Positions 1 to 12,203 of a DNA stretch of 64,000 bases are shown here, piece by piece (position 1 is the stretch's first letter; every line of letters begins with the position of its first letter). The stretch covers positions 31,183,816-31,247,815 of the forward strand of contig JALGQZ010000004.1 in the NCBI GenBank assembly GCA_023105745.1, read 5' to 3'. This stretch comes from Austropuccinia psidii (Eukaryota > Basidiomycota > Pucciniomycetes > Pucciniales > Sphaerophragmiaceae). The position numbers were made by a program, and so were the translations under genes. Under the pieces are notes generated by a model that ran no database searches, was not told the DNA's origin, and saw only the letters and a program-made list of their open reading frames with translations.

Positions 1-2055
1 CTTGAACAGAATTATCACTTGGATTTAAAATAGAGAATAAGAAAAAATAAGTACAGCTTTTTTTTGGATAAACCAATTTATGATTATTATTTCCCTTTTG
101 AATTCTACACCAAAGATAACCTGGGGTAGACCCATAGGGTGTTATACTCAAAAATGATTATTTCTTATGTTATCAGAAGATTTAAGAATCTCATAGTACA
201 ATTTCAACTTTTTTAACATTTTTTCAAAATTGTTAAATTTAAGCTTGTTTAAGCTTGAATTGTAAGTTTCATAAGGTTTATGCCAACTTTCCAAAAATTT
301 AGTTAAATTGAGGCATTGTGTATATCTACTGAATTGGCAAAGGATTTTCTATACAGAATTTAAATACTGTGTGAGCTCAATTTGAAAGTGTTTAAGGCCA
401 TATTATGGCTTTAAATAAATAAAAGGGCAAAATCCATGCAGAAAGGTGGCACAAAGAAAAAAGACCAAACAGAGCTGGGGTACCCAAATTTTTGGATCTG
501 CAAGGATTCAATTAAGGTTTTTCACCTGTATTTGAGGAATTTCAACCTTATTTAAGCTTCAAGGTTAGAATTTGATCCAAACTTAAAGCTTAAACTGCTT
601 TTATCCCAATTTGGACAGGAATTTCAAGCTGTCAAAGGGTAGATCCAAATATTCAAGGTTGAAATCAAGGTTTTGGGAACTTTCAGAGCTTAAATAAGCT
701 TAAAATTTTAAAGTTATGAGCATCAAAACCTTATCAAAAGTTAAATTTTGGTGTGTATTGCTATTTTACATTGAAAAAAAGGAATAACTTCATAAATTCA
801 TTACAAATCCAATTGTTAATGGATTTTCTTGAAATTGAACACAGCATAAAAATTAATGTTATCTATGTATAAATTGAATTTTAAGTATCGTTTTTAAAAG
901 GGTTTGATTTCTAATTATCCTTGAAATTAACAATTTTAATTATTCTTGAAGAAAATTAAGATCTCTTTGAAAATTAACTAGTAATTTAGTTTAAGAGATT
1001 TCTTCTCAAAATGTTTTTCTTAAGTTTTTCATCTGATGAAATGAAATATTAATAAGCTTATTTTATATTAAAGCTTGAAATAAATAATCCAAAAGAGGAT
1101 TAAAGTTAGTTGGAGTTAAGAATAAAACTGGTCACTTTAAATTGGAATTAAAAATAAGTTATCTTAGGTTAAGAACCTTATTCTTAAGCATGGTTCTTCA
1201 GTTTTGACCTGAGAATGCTCTAAATATCTATTATGAATAATGATAGCCTCTTTGCAGGCATAAAAAGAGCCTACACATAACTGTTTTTGTATATAACAAA
1301 TAATCATTCCAATAATTAGACATTTTAAACAAGTAATATTGTATTACTGATAAGATCTTATTATTAAAGCTATTTCTTCAAGTATTTTATTCTTTATTGA
1401 ATCATCATTTAAAGAATTGAAATAATAGAAATAAGATTATTGTTGTAATCACCAATAATATATTTTATTATATAAAATTACTGTCTTAAATATCTTTTTA
1501 AATCCACAAATTCCTCTTAAAAACTCTTGAATCTTATTTTATTATTAAAAAGTTGTTTTTATATTTTAAAATATTGATTTTTGGTGTGCTTTTAGCTTAT
1601 AAAAATTATTTGATATGATAACTGTTTTTGTTTGACTTGTTTTATTGAAGAAATATTATAAGTAAGTTTTCTCTAAAATTTGATATCTTTTTTATCTATT
1701 ATTAGTTTTTTCATATAGAATTCTTCTATAAGAATTATCTCTGCACAGTGTGGGTGATAATTTCTTTTATGAATAATATTTATATATTATTTATAAGTGG
1801 ATAAATATTCTTTTTTTCCACATGTAATTGTCTCATCGAGAGATTTAAACCTCCTATTGTTATCATTTTCAGTGGCTATGACAATAATAGAATAATTAGA
1901 ATTTATTATAATTATTAATTTTTTTATTATCAAATTATTTAATAATAATTAATTTGTGGTTATAATATTTCATTCTATTATATATTCTACTGAGGAAAGT
2001 CATAGTACTCTTGATATTTGCTACTATGATCAAGAGTTACATAGACAAATCTTCA
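1..2055 (+). repeat. LTR, plus orientation, 5' end cut by the window edge
   Basis: Solo or element-associated LTR. Positions about 900-2055 are the reverse complement of 62720 to about 64000, at roughly 80% identity by eye, including the terminal stretch with GTGGTTATAATATT, CTACTGAGGA and CATAGACAAATCTT. The right end CTTCA corresponds to the CTTACA terminus of the D, A and B families. Around 115-160, AACCTGGGGTAGACCCATAG aligns with AACCTAGGGTAGCTCCATAG near 20657 in the D LTR, so the true start lies about 70 bp before the window. There is no coding content; the 80-residue ORF at 1956 has no recognisable features. Confidence 0.75.
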
Positions 2056-2775
2056 AATATCAAAGTTTAATCTTCATCAGAGTTAAAGATTTTGATATCA
2101 ATTTCTTTTCAGTTATAAATATATATAAAGAAGATCAAAAATTTAGGAAATATGAATTAAATGACTGGTGTGATTCATGGCTCTTTGGGAGACCTTGATA
2201 TAGTAAGAAATCTAAATATAAGCCCTAACTATTTAATCATGAGCTATACTATCCATGGAATTCATGCACAAAAATCAAGAATTATTCCTACTTTATGATA
2301 GAGTGGTAGCTAATCATTTCAACTTCTTATATTTTAATCATATTTCTTATTTAAGATATGTTTATAGAAATAAAATTTGAATTTATAGCTAGTATACATA
2401 ATAGAGTCTTGACAGGATTTTTTGGACTAATTATATTCTATCGATCAATATGAATCAGAGAGAATCAAGTTGATATGGTTTAAATTCAACTTAATTTTAA
2501 TTATTTTAATAGGTTCATAAAAAATTGTTTGTGTATTTTTCATAAGTCAAGTCAAATTTAATTTTCGAATAATTACTACTATGAAGCTGATTATTTTTCA
2601 TGTAGCTCATATATTTTGCACTTTTTTAAAATAATATCATATTTTAATAGTTTTATGCAAATAGTTTGTTTTTCTACTTAAAAAAATGGAAATCTATGGA
2701 TAATAAATAATCTTTTGACAAGAAAATTGAAGAATAGAGTTTTACATGCCAATTTTTGAAATAATTTTCTTAGGG
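2056..2775. other. Unassigned AT-rich stretch
   Basis: About 0.7 kb right of the LTR end. I see no ORF with recognisable content, no primer-binding site matching those of the other elements, and no tandem repeat. It could be the leader of a retroelement whose body is lost, or old intergenic DNA. Confidence 0.4.
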
Positions 2776-3791
2776 TGTTGGTAAACACATGTAAGCCCTT
2801 AAATGTTCTTACCAATTTATGGCCAACAACACATAAGTGACCCATTTTTTTGAAAAGAATTCCTCAGGATTAGTTTTGAGAGTTTTTATAGTTCTTTTTT
2901 TGCCATATTTTTTCCAACATGGGATTTCAAGATCCCAAAATGTTTTTCATTTTTTTTCCCAATTTCTCTATTTTGGCCAATTTGGCAAAATGGCCTTTTT
3001 TTTTTTTGGAAAATTTCATTAAAAATGTCTCTACTTATGAACTTCCATCATTTCTGTTTAAAATAAAGGTAAGAATCTTGAGAATAAAAAACCAGAATCC
3101 CAAAATTTTGGGTTTTTTTTTGCTGGGACAATTGTGGGCCCCCAAAGTCCTTTTTTTATGCTTTTTCATTTTTGTAAGTAAATTTAAAACTCCATTTATG
3201 ACATCAATGTAATTAGTGGAAGACAAAAATTCCATTCATTGACTTAAAAGTGCCATATATGGCATCACAAATGACACAATAATTACATAAATGGCATCAA
3301 AAATAAAATATAGCTAGCTGCCTTTTATGGAATTAAAAATGCCCTGAATGGAATTGAAAATGCCATCAATGGAATAAACAATGTCATTGATGGAATTAAC
3401 AATGCCATAAATGGCATTAACAACACCATAAATGGAAATAAAAGTGCCATAAATGGCATTAACCATGCCATTTATCGAATTAACAATGCCATAAATGGCA
3501 TCAGAGATTCCACAGATGGCATTGAACATTCCATAAATGGCATTAGGGTTCCATAGATGGCATTAAAAATGCCATAAATAGAATTAAACATGCTATAAAT
3601 GGCATCAGGGATCCATAGATGGCATTAAACATGCCATAAATAGCATAAGGGTTCCATAGATGGCATTGAAAATGCCATAAATGGAATTCAAAATTCCATC
3701 AATGGCATCAGAAAGGTAGTAAATAGCTAAATTTCATTTAAAAACACCCCTTATGTGTTTTTACCAAATTTCTTACATGGGTTTAACAACA
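2776..3791. mobile_element. Putative TIR element (about 1.0 kb, non-autonomous)
   Basis: The ends form an inverted repeat: TGTTGGTAAACACATGTAAG at 2776-2795, and at 3772-3791 the reverse complement of TGTTGTTAAACCCATGTAAG (18 of 20 match). A second inner pair follows, AACACATAAGTG at 2828 and CTTATGTGTT at 3750. The interior has a poly-T-rich part, the palindrome CCCAAAATTTTGGG near 3098, and an 18-bp minisatellite (3240-3720). No transposase is visible, and flanking bases TCTTAGGG and AAATTTTT give no TSD. Short overlapping ORFs at 2837-3235 are low-complexity. It may be a MITE or foldback element; the family is not recognised. Confidence 0.5.
3240..3720. repeat. 18-bp minisatellite built of palindromic ATGCCAT/ATGGCAT units
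   Basis: Roughly 25 degenerate copies of a unit like GCCATAAATGGCATTAAC occur head to tail. Each unit contains ATGCCATnnATGGCAT-type dyad symmetry, so single strands could fold into a row of small hairpins. On the minus strand the 18-bp period yields an open frame (3529-3314) of six-residue repeats of the type N-A-I-Y-G-I / N-S-I-N-G-I. That is a consequence of the period being a multiple of three, not evidence for a gene. The array lies inside the putative TIR element. Confidence 0.85.
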
Positions 3792-5858
3792 AAATTTTTA
3801 TTTCTGTTTTTATTTTGAATAACTATATCAGTCTACATTATTGGGATATGGTATTCATGAAGCTTGATATTGCAGATTCAATTAATAGTAAATTGAATTA
3901 AAAACATCGTCTAAAAAGGAACACATGGAAGAAAACTGTAGCTTTTTTCCAAAAACAACCACCAAAGGTATATTATATTTTTCTTTGAATTCTTATTGAA
4001 AGTTGATAGACACAAAATTATTATCTTTCAAGATTATAAGGTGCTTATAGTTTTCTTCTGGAAATATAAGATATGTTTCAAGAATATTCTTGTAAAAGAA
4101 TAATTACAAAATTTTCTTCTATAGTGTTTCTAATCTTTTGGAGGAAAAAATACCAAAGAATTGGTAATTGTTCCTAATAAATAAGTTTTTTTGTTTTCTA
4201 GAAAGTTTTTTTTTCTTTTTTTCTTTTCTTCAATATCTGAATTATAGAATAAAAATTTATAAAAATTAAATCAGGAAAAGCAGCTCTCAAAAAAGACTTT
4301 TTTTGTTTGTTATTTTTTTTATTTTTTTACTTTTTGTCCATATTGAATGTATAAAGTGTCTTAGATTGACTTATTGATTTGAGGAAACAAAAAGATAAAA
4401 GTATACATTTTTGATAAAAAGTAATAAATTTATATCAAAATTAAAAAATATAAGTATAGATTTCGATAAACCAGGTGACAAAACATGTTCAAGAGATTAT
4501 TTTTGCATATATTTGATGCTAAATTTAATAAATGAAGCAAGAATTTTCTATTTTAATGTTTTTAATAAAGAATTTCACATTAAGAAGAAGAAACTTTACT
4601 TCTCTTCAAAATGAATCATGAATTTATTATTCCAAAAATTTCTGTAATTGAACATGGTTTGCTATTTTTGATTGAATAATCTTTTTCAAAGATGAAATTT
4701 AATACAATTTCTAGCAGAGAATATTCCAAGAGAAGCTTCTCATTTATTATCCTGATTAGCTTAATCTAAATTTTTTACCAATTAAATTTGGGAATTAGTT
4801 GATGAATATAGATTTCCCAAATTTATCTTTTCAAAAAAATATCAAATTAATAATATTTCATTTACCTATATTTTTAGATTGGGTAGACTTCCAAAGTTGA
4901 ACAAAACCTCATATGAGAACTATATAATTGTAATATTTTTGATTGATAATTGGTCCAATTTGAATAAATATTCCTTCAAAATCTCAGTCTTAAATCAATT
5001 TTTCTATCCAAATGAAATCTAATTCTTCTATATATAGAATGAAGATAGAAAAGAACTATATTTATTATTTAATAAAGGGCAAAGGGCCAGGTGAAAACTA
5101 AAAATTTCTCAAAATATAACTTCTGGAGCCACTTTAACGGATTTTTATTTTAAAATGAAAAGAGTAAAAGAGCTTTATGCTGGCTACGAAAAACTTTAAA
5201 AAATCTCCTATCAGGTCACAAAGAGCTTTATTACATTATGGAAGCTCAATATTCAAAATTTAAAAGTTTTATGTTGTTTCTTATTCCTCAAATTATGTTG
5301 ATGCTTTGTTTTTTTAAAAAAGTGGCCTAATTTGACATTGGGAGGATTTTTTACCCCTTAATAAATAAAATACACTCATAAGGAGCTCTTACCTTTACTA
5401 ATAATATGAAAAAATAGAGATTCTCATTCCAAAATTAATTTTGAAATCCCGGCGTGTATCCAAGAGTATTGCTTCTTAGATAGTCGGTTATCTACTCAGG
5501 AAAACTAAAATACCTATTATTCTTATAGAAAGAAAATGGAGAACATCTATCTATATAATAAAAAGATACTCAGACCACCTAGTGAGAGGTCTTGTGGTAA
5601 AAATTATCTTTAAAAGATTATATAAAGCGGTAAGTCATTTCAATTTCTTTTGAATATGAAAGAAGGTAGTTTTCATTGAGAAAGGTGCAAATAATAGCTT
5701 TGAACTCAATAATTTCATCAGTTCTTTCTCATAGTTCCTTTTTAATATTCAATTCCAGAATTTTTTCCCATATAAAAGGATAGAAAACCCTAGTTTGAAT
5801 TATTTAATCTAGCATAAGGTTCAGCTTTCACCTGAAATCTGAAAGTTATTGATAGAGT

Positions 5859-5906
5859 CACCATGAGCAAATTGGCTACACCTGACAGCAGGTGTTGCAT
5901 GTGGAA
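5859..5906 (+). repeat. 48-bp inverted-repeat arm (left), partner at 9728-9775
   Basis: The arm runs from CACCATGAG through GGCTACACCTGACAGCAGG to TGGAA and matches the reverse complement of 9728-9775 at about 45 of 48 bases. The core CACCTGACAGCAGGTG is itself a palindrome with a 4-base loop. The arms are about 3.8 kb apart. Each contains an ATG followed by a shared short frame (A-T-P-D-S-R-C-C), so they may be two opposed copies of the same unidentified repeat rather than the ends of one element. Confidence 0.7.
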
Positions 5907-6117
5907 TTTGAAATCGGAGATAGACTGGAGGAAGGTTGAACATAGAACAAAAGTTCAATTTAGAAATAGAAGTTTTTGGAAGGAATTTAAGCCACATATG
6001 CAAGCCACAAATTCTGAATTCAGTTTTATCCATATCAGTGTTTGGTCCAGGCTGTCAAATCTCAGAATTAAAAAATATATTATAAACATACTTATCTTGA
6101 TTTTCCCTTTTTTCTAA
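5863..6117 (+). CDS. Small unidentified ORF (84 aa) starting in the inverted-repeat arm
   Basis: The 84-residue frame begins at the ATG inside the left inverted-repeat arm. The first ~65 residues are unlike the surrounding low-complexity frames: they are rich in W, R, C and K (three W within 35 residues, a C-C pair near residue 12). The tail is hydrophobic. I do not recognise a family. Because the opposite arm at 9775-9728 starts a similar frame that then diverges, this may be part of a repeated, decayed transposon gene. There is no intron or promoter evidence, and a chance ORF remains quite possible. Confidence 0.2.
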   Translation: MSKLATPDSRCCMWNLKSEIDWRKVEHRTKVQFRNRSFWKEFKPHMQATNSEFSFIHISVWSRLSNLRIKKYIINILILIFPFF

Positions 6118-8869
6118 TCTTATTTGCTATTTTTTATAATTTGATTTACAAAGATTTTAACCTTTGGGGTATTTCTTAGCTTCAATATAAACTGACTATC
6201 AAGATAACATGTGGGAACCCATAGAAGAGTGATATTGGAATTGCAACCCTCTGATTTTGAATGAAATTTCTTATTAATGATAAAATGGCTTAGAGAATTC
6301 TTAAAAAGATACATAGTCATACCCTACCATTAAAATTCTTGCTCTTATGAAGTCTGTATTTTGTGAGAAATTATATGCCTTATTTTTGCTCTATTTTTTA
6401 GTTGGGTTATGATTAAAATTGAGAAAATCTGTGAATATTTATTGGAAAGTGTCATTTTAAGGAGAGACCCACACAAATATATTATGTATTGAAACAATAT
6501 CACCCCTATATCAGCCCATAAACTGATTTTGAGGAGGCTCTTACACTTATTATAAGATAATATAAATATTTGAATTAAAATATTAGCTTTGCTCTTACAA
6601 TAGGGGACCTTTTCATTATAAAATTCCATGGTGTAAGCTAAAAATTTCAGTGATCTTCATATAAAAACATGAATTTAGAATAAAATTTCCAACATAAATA
6701 ATCATCAAAGACATAAGATTATTCAATTTTTTTGTGGAATTCAATTTTTCTCTTTCTTAATACCAATTTAGCTTCACTTTTCGTATTATTGTGATGAAAT
6801 TGATAACTTTAATTTAACCATCTTGATCTAGTGTATTCCTTGAATATGTGAAGCAAGATCATTCAAGTTCTTATTTCAAGTGAAGAATAATAGGAGCTGT
6901 ATCAAGATATAAAATAAATTTGAAATAATTAAAACCTTTGTGCGAAGTTGTGGGAAAGGAAATCTTCATCTATCAATGTGTCTAGCTATTATTTTCAACA
7001 GTTATCTAGTTATTTCAAAAAATTTTATCAAGATATCTTTCTATAGAATTAATTTATTTGATTATTTTGCTGTATTTCATGGGAGTTCTACATTTTAGCT
7101 TTAGAGTTCTTACTCTTAAATGTAATTTTTAATTATTTGAATATATAGAGAGCTTTCTATGCACTAAAAAATCAAAGATTGTATCTGAACTTCATGGGTT
7201 GATAAAATTAATTATCTAATAATATCTTTCTGACTATATCATTGATGAAAAATAAGAAAATAAGATTTTGGAAACCATTTAGAATATAATTTTCCAGTTT
7301 CTCTAAATTGAATTTTTCTCATAGCTATTGGGGACCCTTTCACAAAGTCTTATTAAGACTTTGATTCGAGCTCAATTCAAAACTCAATATCCATAGACAA
7401 GAATTAGAAACTGCATATCTATAAGTAAATTAAATAATTAATTGAGTTGTTTTGAGATAGTAGAAAGATGATAACAAGGCAAAATAACTTGTATAAATTA
7501 CTTCTTTCAACAAATTTCTTTCTAATAACTTATTTATAAATCTTTTCAAAGTTTTGAGAAGTTTAAATTAACTTGATATATCTATGCAGCCTCAAATAAT
7601 AATAAATATTTAGTGATCAGTGGTTGCTAAAGCTTAGTTGAAAATGCTATATATGAAGTTCTTTCAATCTCTTTTGCCAGGAAATAGGAGAATATTTCTT
7701 TTTTTCTTTGGTATTGTTTTTTGATTGAAGGTTGAAAGTATTGATTAAAGTAAAATTGTGAAGAGGGAAGCCGCAGAGGTTAGCTGGAAAATCTTGGAAG
7801 GTAAGCTTTAACTGGAACAAATACCACTTCAGAGCCATGTGCAATTACAATAAAAAGATGGTGTTAATCATTTTTGAAGTATTGACTTTTTTTAATCAAA
7901 GGGTTCCCAAGGGAGTTAATGATTTTATAATGCTTTTTATGAATATTTTTGGGGAGTGTATTTTAAGAGATTTATAAGACCACAGAGACATTGATTTTGA
8001 AAATAAATGGATCAATTATTTAAGTAAATCATTAATCATGTCCTTTGATCCATGGTAATATTATGAAAGTTTTCATAATTAATTTTTTTTATAATTAAAG
8101 AAACTTTTCTTTGATGTTTCAAAATAAGAGGAATATTTTCAATTATAATATTGAGAATATTTGGGCAATATTACATGGAAAGAAAGCTTTTTGAGACTTT
8201 TTTTATAAAGTCCTCTTCTGTATGGACAGATAGTAGTTGAAGCTTCAGTTAACTAACCCTCCTTGCTTTAAATGAAGTAAAATATTTTAATATTCAATTT
8301 GTTGTATAAGAATTATATTGAGCTCATATACTCCTATTAGTTTTTCCTACATATTTCTGTAACGTATATATCTTTTAATTTTAATGTTGTATATGCAAAT
8401 AGAAACACAAAAACTGAAAAAAATATCTCAAAAATCTTTTTTGAACAAATATTTCAAATAAAATTATGGAGCTCATTCAAGAAAATAAGGAATAGAAGAA
8501 AGAATTGAAAATGTGCTGCACTTCCTTTTATTATCAAAATGAAGAGTTTGTTTGTATTTTTTAAAGAAAATAAGTAGCAAAAACAGTCTTTCTGCTACTC
8601 AAAAACCTTTTTTTTACAATTCTTTTGTTTCATTTTTTGGGTTCTGTTAGTCTGCTTTATGATGATGTGTTATTTTGAGTACTTTATTAATTTTTGTTTT
8701 TTGTGTTTTTATTAAATTTTTCTCAAGTTTCTTTTTTATGTTATTAATTGACTCAAACTTGGTTTTATGTTTTTTTATAATTAAATCACAGTGAGGCCTT
8801 GTAAGTCCCACAACTGTCAATTTATTCACACATGTAAAATGTGTTACAGTTCAGGACCTGTAATATCCA

Positions 8870-8911
8870 CTACTGTAAATTTGTTGACGATCGTTGACAA
8901 ACTTACAGTAG
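8870..8911. repeat. Imperfect palindrome around GATC
   Basis: CTACTGTAAATTTGTTGAC, then GATC, then the near-complement GTTGACAAACTTACAGTAG: 19-bp arms with four mismatches. The half unit (GACCTGTAATATCCACTACTG) also recurs in weaker form at about 8793-8820 (GGCCTTGTAAGTCCCACAACTG) and inverted at about 8903-8932 (ending GGGCCTGTAA). The whole 8790-8935 block is therefore a cluster of direct and inverted copies, possibly the end of a small foldback or MITE element. Confidence 0.65.
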
Positions 8912-9727
8912 CGGCCATCAGAGGGCCTGTAATTTAATTTCCTATTTAAATTGAAAATTTTCTCCAGTGGCAAGGGATGTACTATATACATCCCAGTACT
9001 TCTATTCCTCACTAATTAATAATACATTGAAAAAAGAAAGAGTAAGAACTTCACTTTTGAGACCTAAGAAAAATTTCAGCCTTAAGAATAAAAATTGATG
9101 AAATTTATTGATGAGCCAATGTGATGAGAAAATGGAGAAAATAAAAATAATAAATGAGCTTCAGAAGCTTTAATAAATTAACAAGAAAAGAATTTTAGCT
9201 TTTGGGAAAAACGTTTTTGTGAACTTATTTGTTCCTTCTGAGGTTAGAGGAGTTTAACCAGTTAAAATGAACAATATACACAATCCAGTTTCTTCAGAGA
9301 AGGATTCAGCGGTAAACAGTTGAATCTGATATTTAGACTACAAGCTTAGAGACAAAATAGGAAATAATATTTATATAAAGCAATAAAAAGTAAAAAATCA
9401 AGAACAATATAAGGTTTTATTCATTTTTAAAATTGTATTTATTTTTTTTGGACATCAAAAGGATAGAATTGTCCAAATTTTGAATAAATTTGTAAATACC
9501 AATTCTTTTATCATGAAGAAAATTGTTTTTTTTATAAATGGAAAGTAATTTCATATACGATACTATATATTTACTATATTCAATTAACAAAGGAAAGAAA
9601 ATCTTGGTAATCCTGTAATATTCCAGTGGCTTAGAATAACTTGGCATAATAACAAACATTGAGATCCTAGATGTAACACAATTCACAGCAAGCTTCAAAG
9701 CTCAGTCTAGGATGGGTCCAAGCTGAT

Positions 9728-9775
9728 TTCCAAATGCAACACCTGCTGTCAGGTGTAGCCATTTTTCTCATGGTG
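9728..9775 (-). repeat. 48-bp inverted-repeat arm (right), partner at 5859-5906
   Basis: Reads as the reverse complement of the left arm with three mismatches, including the palindrome CACCTGCTGTCAGGTG. On the minus strand an ATG inside the arm opens the same eight-residue frame start as the left arm and then diverges. The flanks beyond the arms do not match. Confidence 0.7.
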
Positions 9776-10379
9776 AGTAGTATTAAGGACAATGAAAGAG
9801 CTCCTCATTTAGTTCAAACCATTTAAGAACTATTATTAACAATAATTGTTTCCTAATAATGTACAAAGCTATCATACAGGGAGGTTTTAATGTGAATGAC
9901 TATCCAGTCATTAAGTATTCTATCAAAATGTTACAAATCTGACTTTTTTTAGCTATTGAGCTGAATATATATACAAAATATATTGAGTGAACATTAATAT
10001 TATTTGAATGATAAGTGCTTTTGTCATTGTATGATAATAGATTGAATACTAACCCTTTTTATATTAGAAGAATATACTTGCATCTATTAAATTAAGATAA
10101 AGGTGTCAAAAATGGTCATCATTTTTAGATTGGCTTATCATAGTATCTTTCTTGAATAATTCTGTTCAATAATTCTCAAAGAATATTTCCAATACTATTA
10201 CATGTAGGAACTATGGGTACATCATAGTAGTTCCACACTTATTGACTTGAAAATGAGCCATGTAAATATGCATCAAGATTTAGATGTTAAACTGAACTTC
10301 AAAACAAGGCTTCTGAAGTATTTTTATTATTTAATGACCCATTCTTGATGTATGTAATTCACAAAAAAGCCCTTTGATG

Positions 10380-11070
10380 ATGTTTAATGTTAATATGTGG
10401 GGTCCATATGCCCCAAACAACCACAAAAAGAAATTTTCGGGGGTGTTCACCCACTGACCACCTTAAAGCCCCTCAAACAGTACTGTGTCTTTTTAAAATA
10501 TACCTCATACATAAATACTGTAAAATAGGTTAGTATTTTGTAGGTTGATAGACCCCTGAAAGCCCATTTAAGGCATAACTTTGACTAATTTCAGAATTTT
10601 TTACTTAGTTTTCCTTTTCAAAACCACCTAACTGAGATTTACAATGATTCTTCATTTTGTTTTGTGCTGATAATTTCAAGAAACCTTTGAGACAAAGGGA
10701 GGATACATCAGCAGGATGTTCCTTGGCCCCCAAAACCCAAAAATGGATTCTTGACTTAGTTTTCATTTCTAAAGCCACCTAATTGAGGCTTATAATAAGT
10801 ACTTAGAGATTTTTTCACCATATAATAAGAGAATTATTCTTAAAGTATAGGAGAATAAATTAGGAGAATCCACATGGCCCAAAAGCAGCCAAAATGTTTT
10901 GTTTTGGTAGGTGCTCAATCCCCCCAACAAAACTTTGTCTTTGAATCATCTAACTAGTGAAAATGAAATATAAAGTAAATATGTAATTGGGAGGTTTAAC
11001 AACCCCTCAAAACAAGCTTACTGGCACAAATTTGGCCATCTTTGGTCAAATCCACGGACACCCTCCACAT
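10380..11070. repeat. Degenerate tandem repeat, period roughly 125-175 bp
   Basis: The clearest homologous pair is 10611-10650 (TTACTTAGTTTTCC... CACCTAACTGAG) and 10752-10798 (TTGACTTAGTTTTCA... CACCTAATTGAGG). Weaker relatives lie near 10485 and 10929 (AACTTTGTCTTTGAATCATC). Each unit also carries a C-run followed by A-run (GCCCCTCAAA, CCCCCAAAACCC, GGCCCAAAAGC, CCCCTCAAAAC). GC content is locally higher than in the surroundings. It is either an old satellite or the remnant of an internally repeated transposon. Confidence 0.5.
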
Positions 11071-12198
11071 TTTGTATATATGTTAATGTGCTAATGTTTT
11101 ATGAAATAATTTACAAGCCCTGATGATATTACTGGAGTTTCTATAATAAAAAAGATTTGAAATTATAACATTTTTGATAATTGATTTCTCTTTTTGGCAG
11201 ATTCCATTTACTAGTAAAAATTTTTATTAGTTAGTGCTCTTAAAAATTAGAATTTTTTGTTTGGTAAACAAAATTTCCTCTTTCAAAAATAAATCCAAAG
11301 TCATTAATAATAATAGCACATATTGTTGTCTTTGGGCTTTGATATTATATATAGCTGAAAAAATTATACATTATGAATAGTTCAGTTTGTTTTCAGCTGG
11401 AAATTTGTGATTCTGTTACAAATACAAAAAGTAGAATAGATAATTGTTTTATTAATACCTATAATCTACTGATTATGTATCAACCCCAGCAACCTCATCT
11501 TTCCTCACTAATTTTGATTAATGTTTCAAGAATATAAAATATGAATAATCAGTTAGTCTTTCATTTTACTTCAACTTATATTCAGATGTTTCTATTCAGC
11601 TTTATCAAAAGATTCAAACAAATTAGAAAGCTGTTTACAATGAAGCTATATAGAAAATATCCCAAAGACAAACACTAAATATTCTATCAAAATGGTTTGG
11701 GCAAATAAATTGCATACTAAAGGTTTAATTATTCTAACATGATATTTCTGCATCTCCAGTCACATAAGAAACTCCCAGATGATTGATTATTTAACTTTCT
11801 TGTGAGATGAGAGGTATTTGGGTAAGATTCTATGTCTGCGAATGATATAAAAGATGAAGTTATGGAAACATTCTTTCCTCTATATCATATTAGTTATATC
11901 TAAAATAGATAGGAGAATAAAAATTTTCTGTTAAAAATACAAAGTTCAAATTTTTTTATTATTTCATTCTCCAGCATAATTGATAATGATACCTATAAAA
12001 TACAATTCATTTACTTAATTATTTGTTGTTTGAGCTCAGTGAATGATCTTGGAACAATCAATTTTTTCATGCTGTGATTATGAATATAAACATGGGTGTT
12101 TCTCATTTGATAATTGAATTGAAAACTTACACATGAAGAGAGTGTAATCAAAGTTGAAACACAGAAGTTAAGCTTGGGATTAAGGCCATCCATTCACC
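11071..12198. other. Unassigned AT-rich stretch
   Basis: No recognisable coding sequence, LTR terminus or tandem repeat. A 60-residue minus-strand ORF at 12011-12193 has no features. The stretch ends at the TSD of the solo C LTR. Confidence 0.4.
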
Positions 12199-12203
12199 TG
12201 CTA

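Larger units (their letters stand above)
3792..10379. other. Long anonymous AT-rich region
   Basis: About 6.6 kb without a recognisable gene or LTR terminus. Homopolymer-rich tracts (for example 4190-4330) are common. What stands out is listed separately: inverted arms at 5859-5906 and 9728-9775, and a palindrome at 8870-8911. ORFs here are under 100 residues and low-complexity, except perhaps 5863-6117. It may contain transposon relics too old to recognise by eye. Confidence 0.5.

Noticed and set aside
3314..3529. 71-residue repeat protein on the minus strand in the minisatellite.
   Set aside because: The 18-bp period automatically keeps a frame open; there is no independent sign of coding.
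7350..7385. B-box-like GATTCGAGCTC as a second tRNA-like element.
   Set aside because: No A-box at the proper distance and no cloverleaf.
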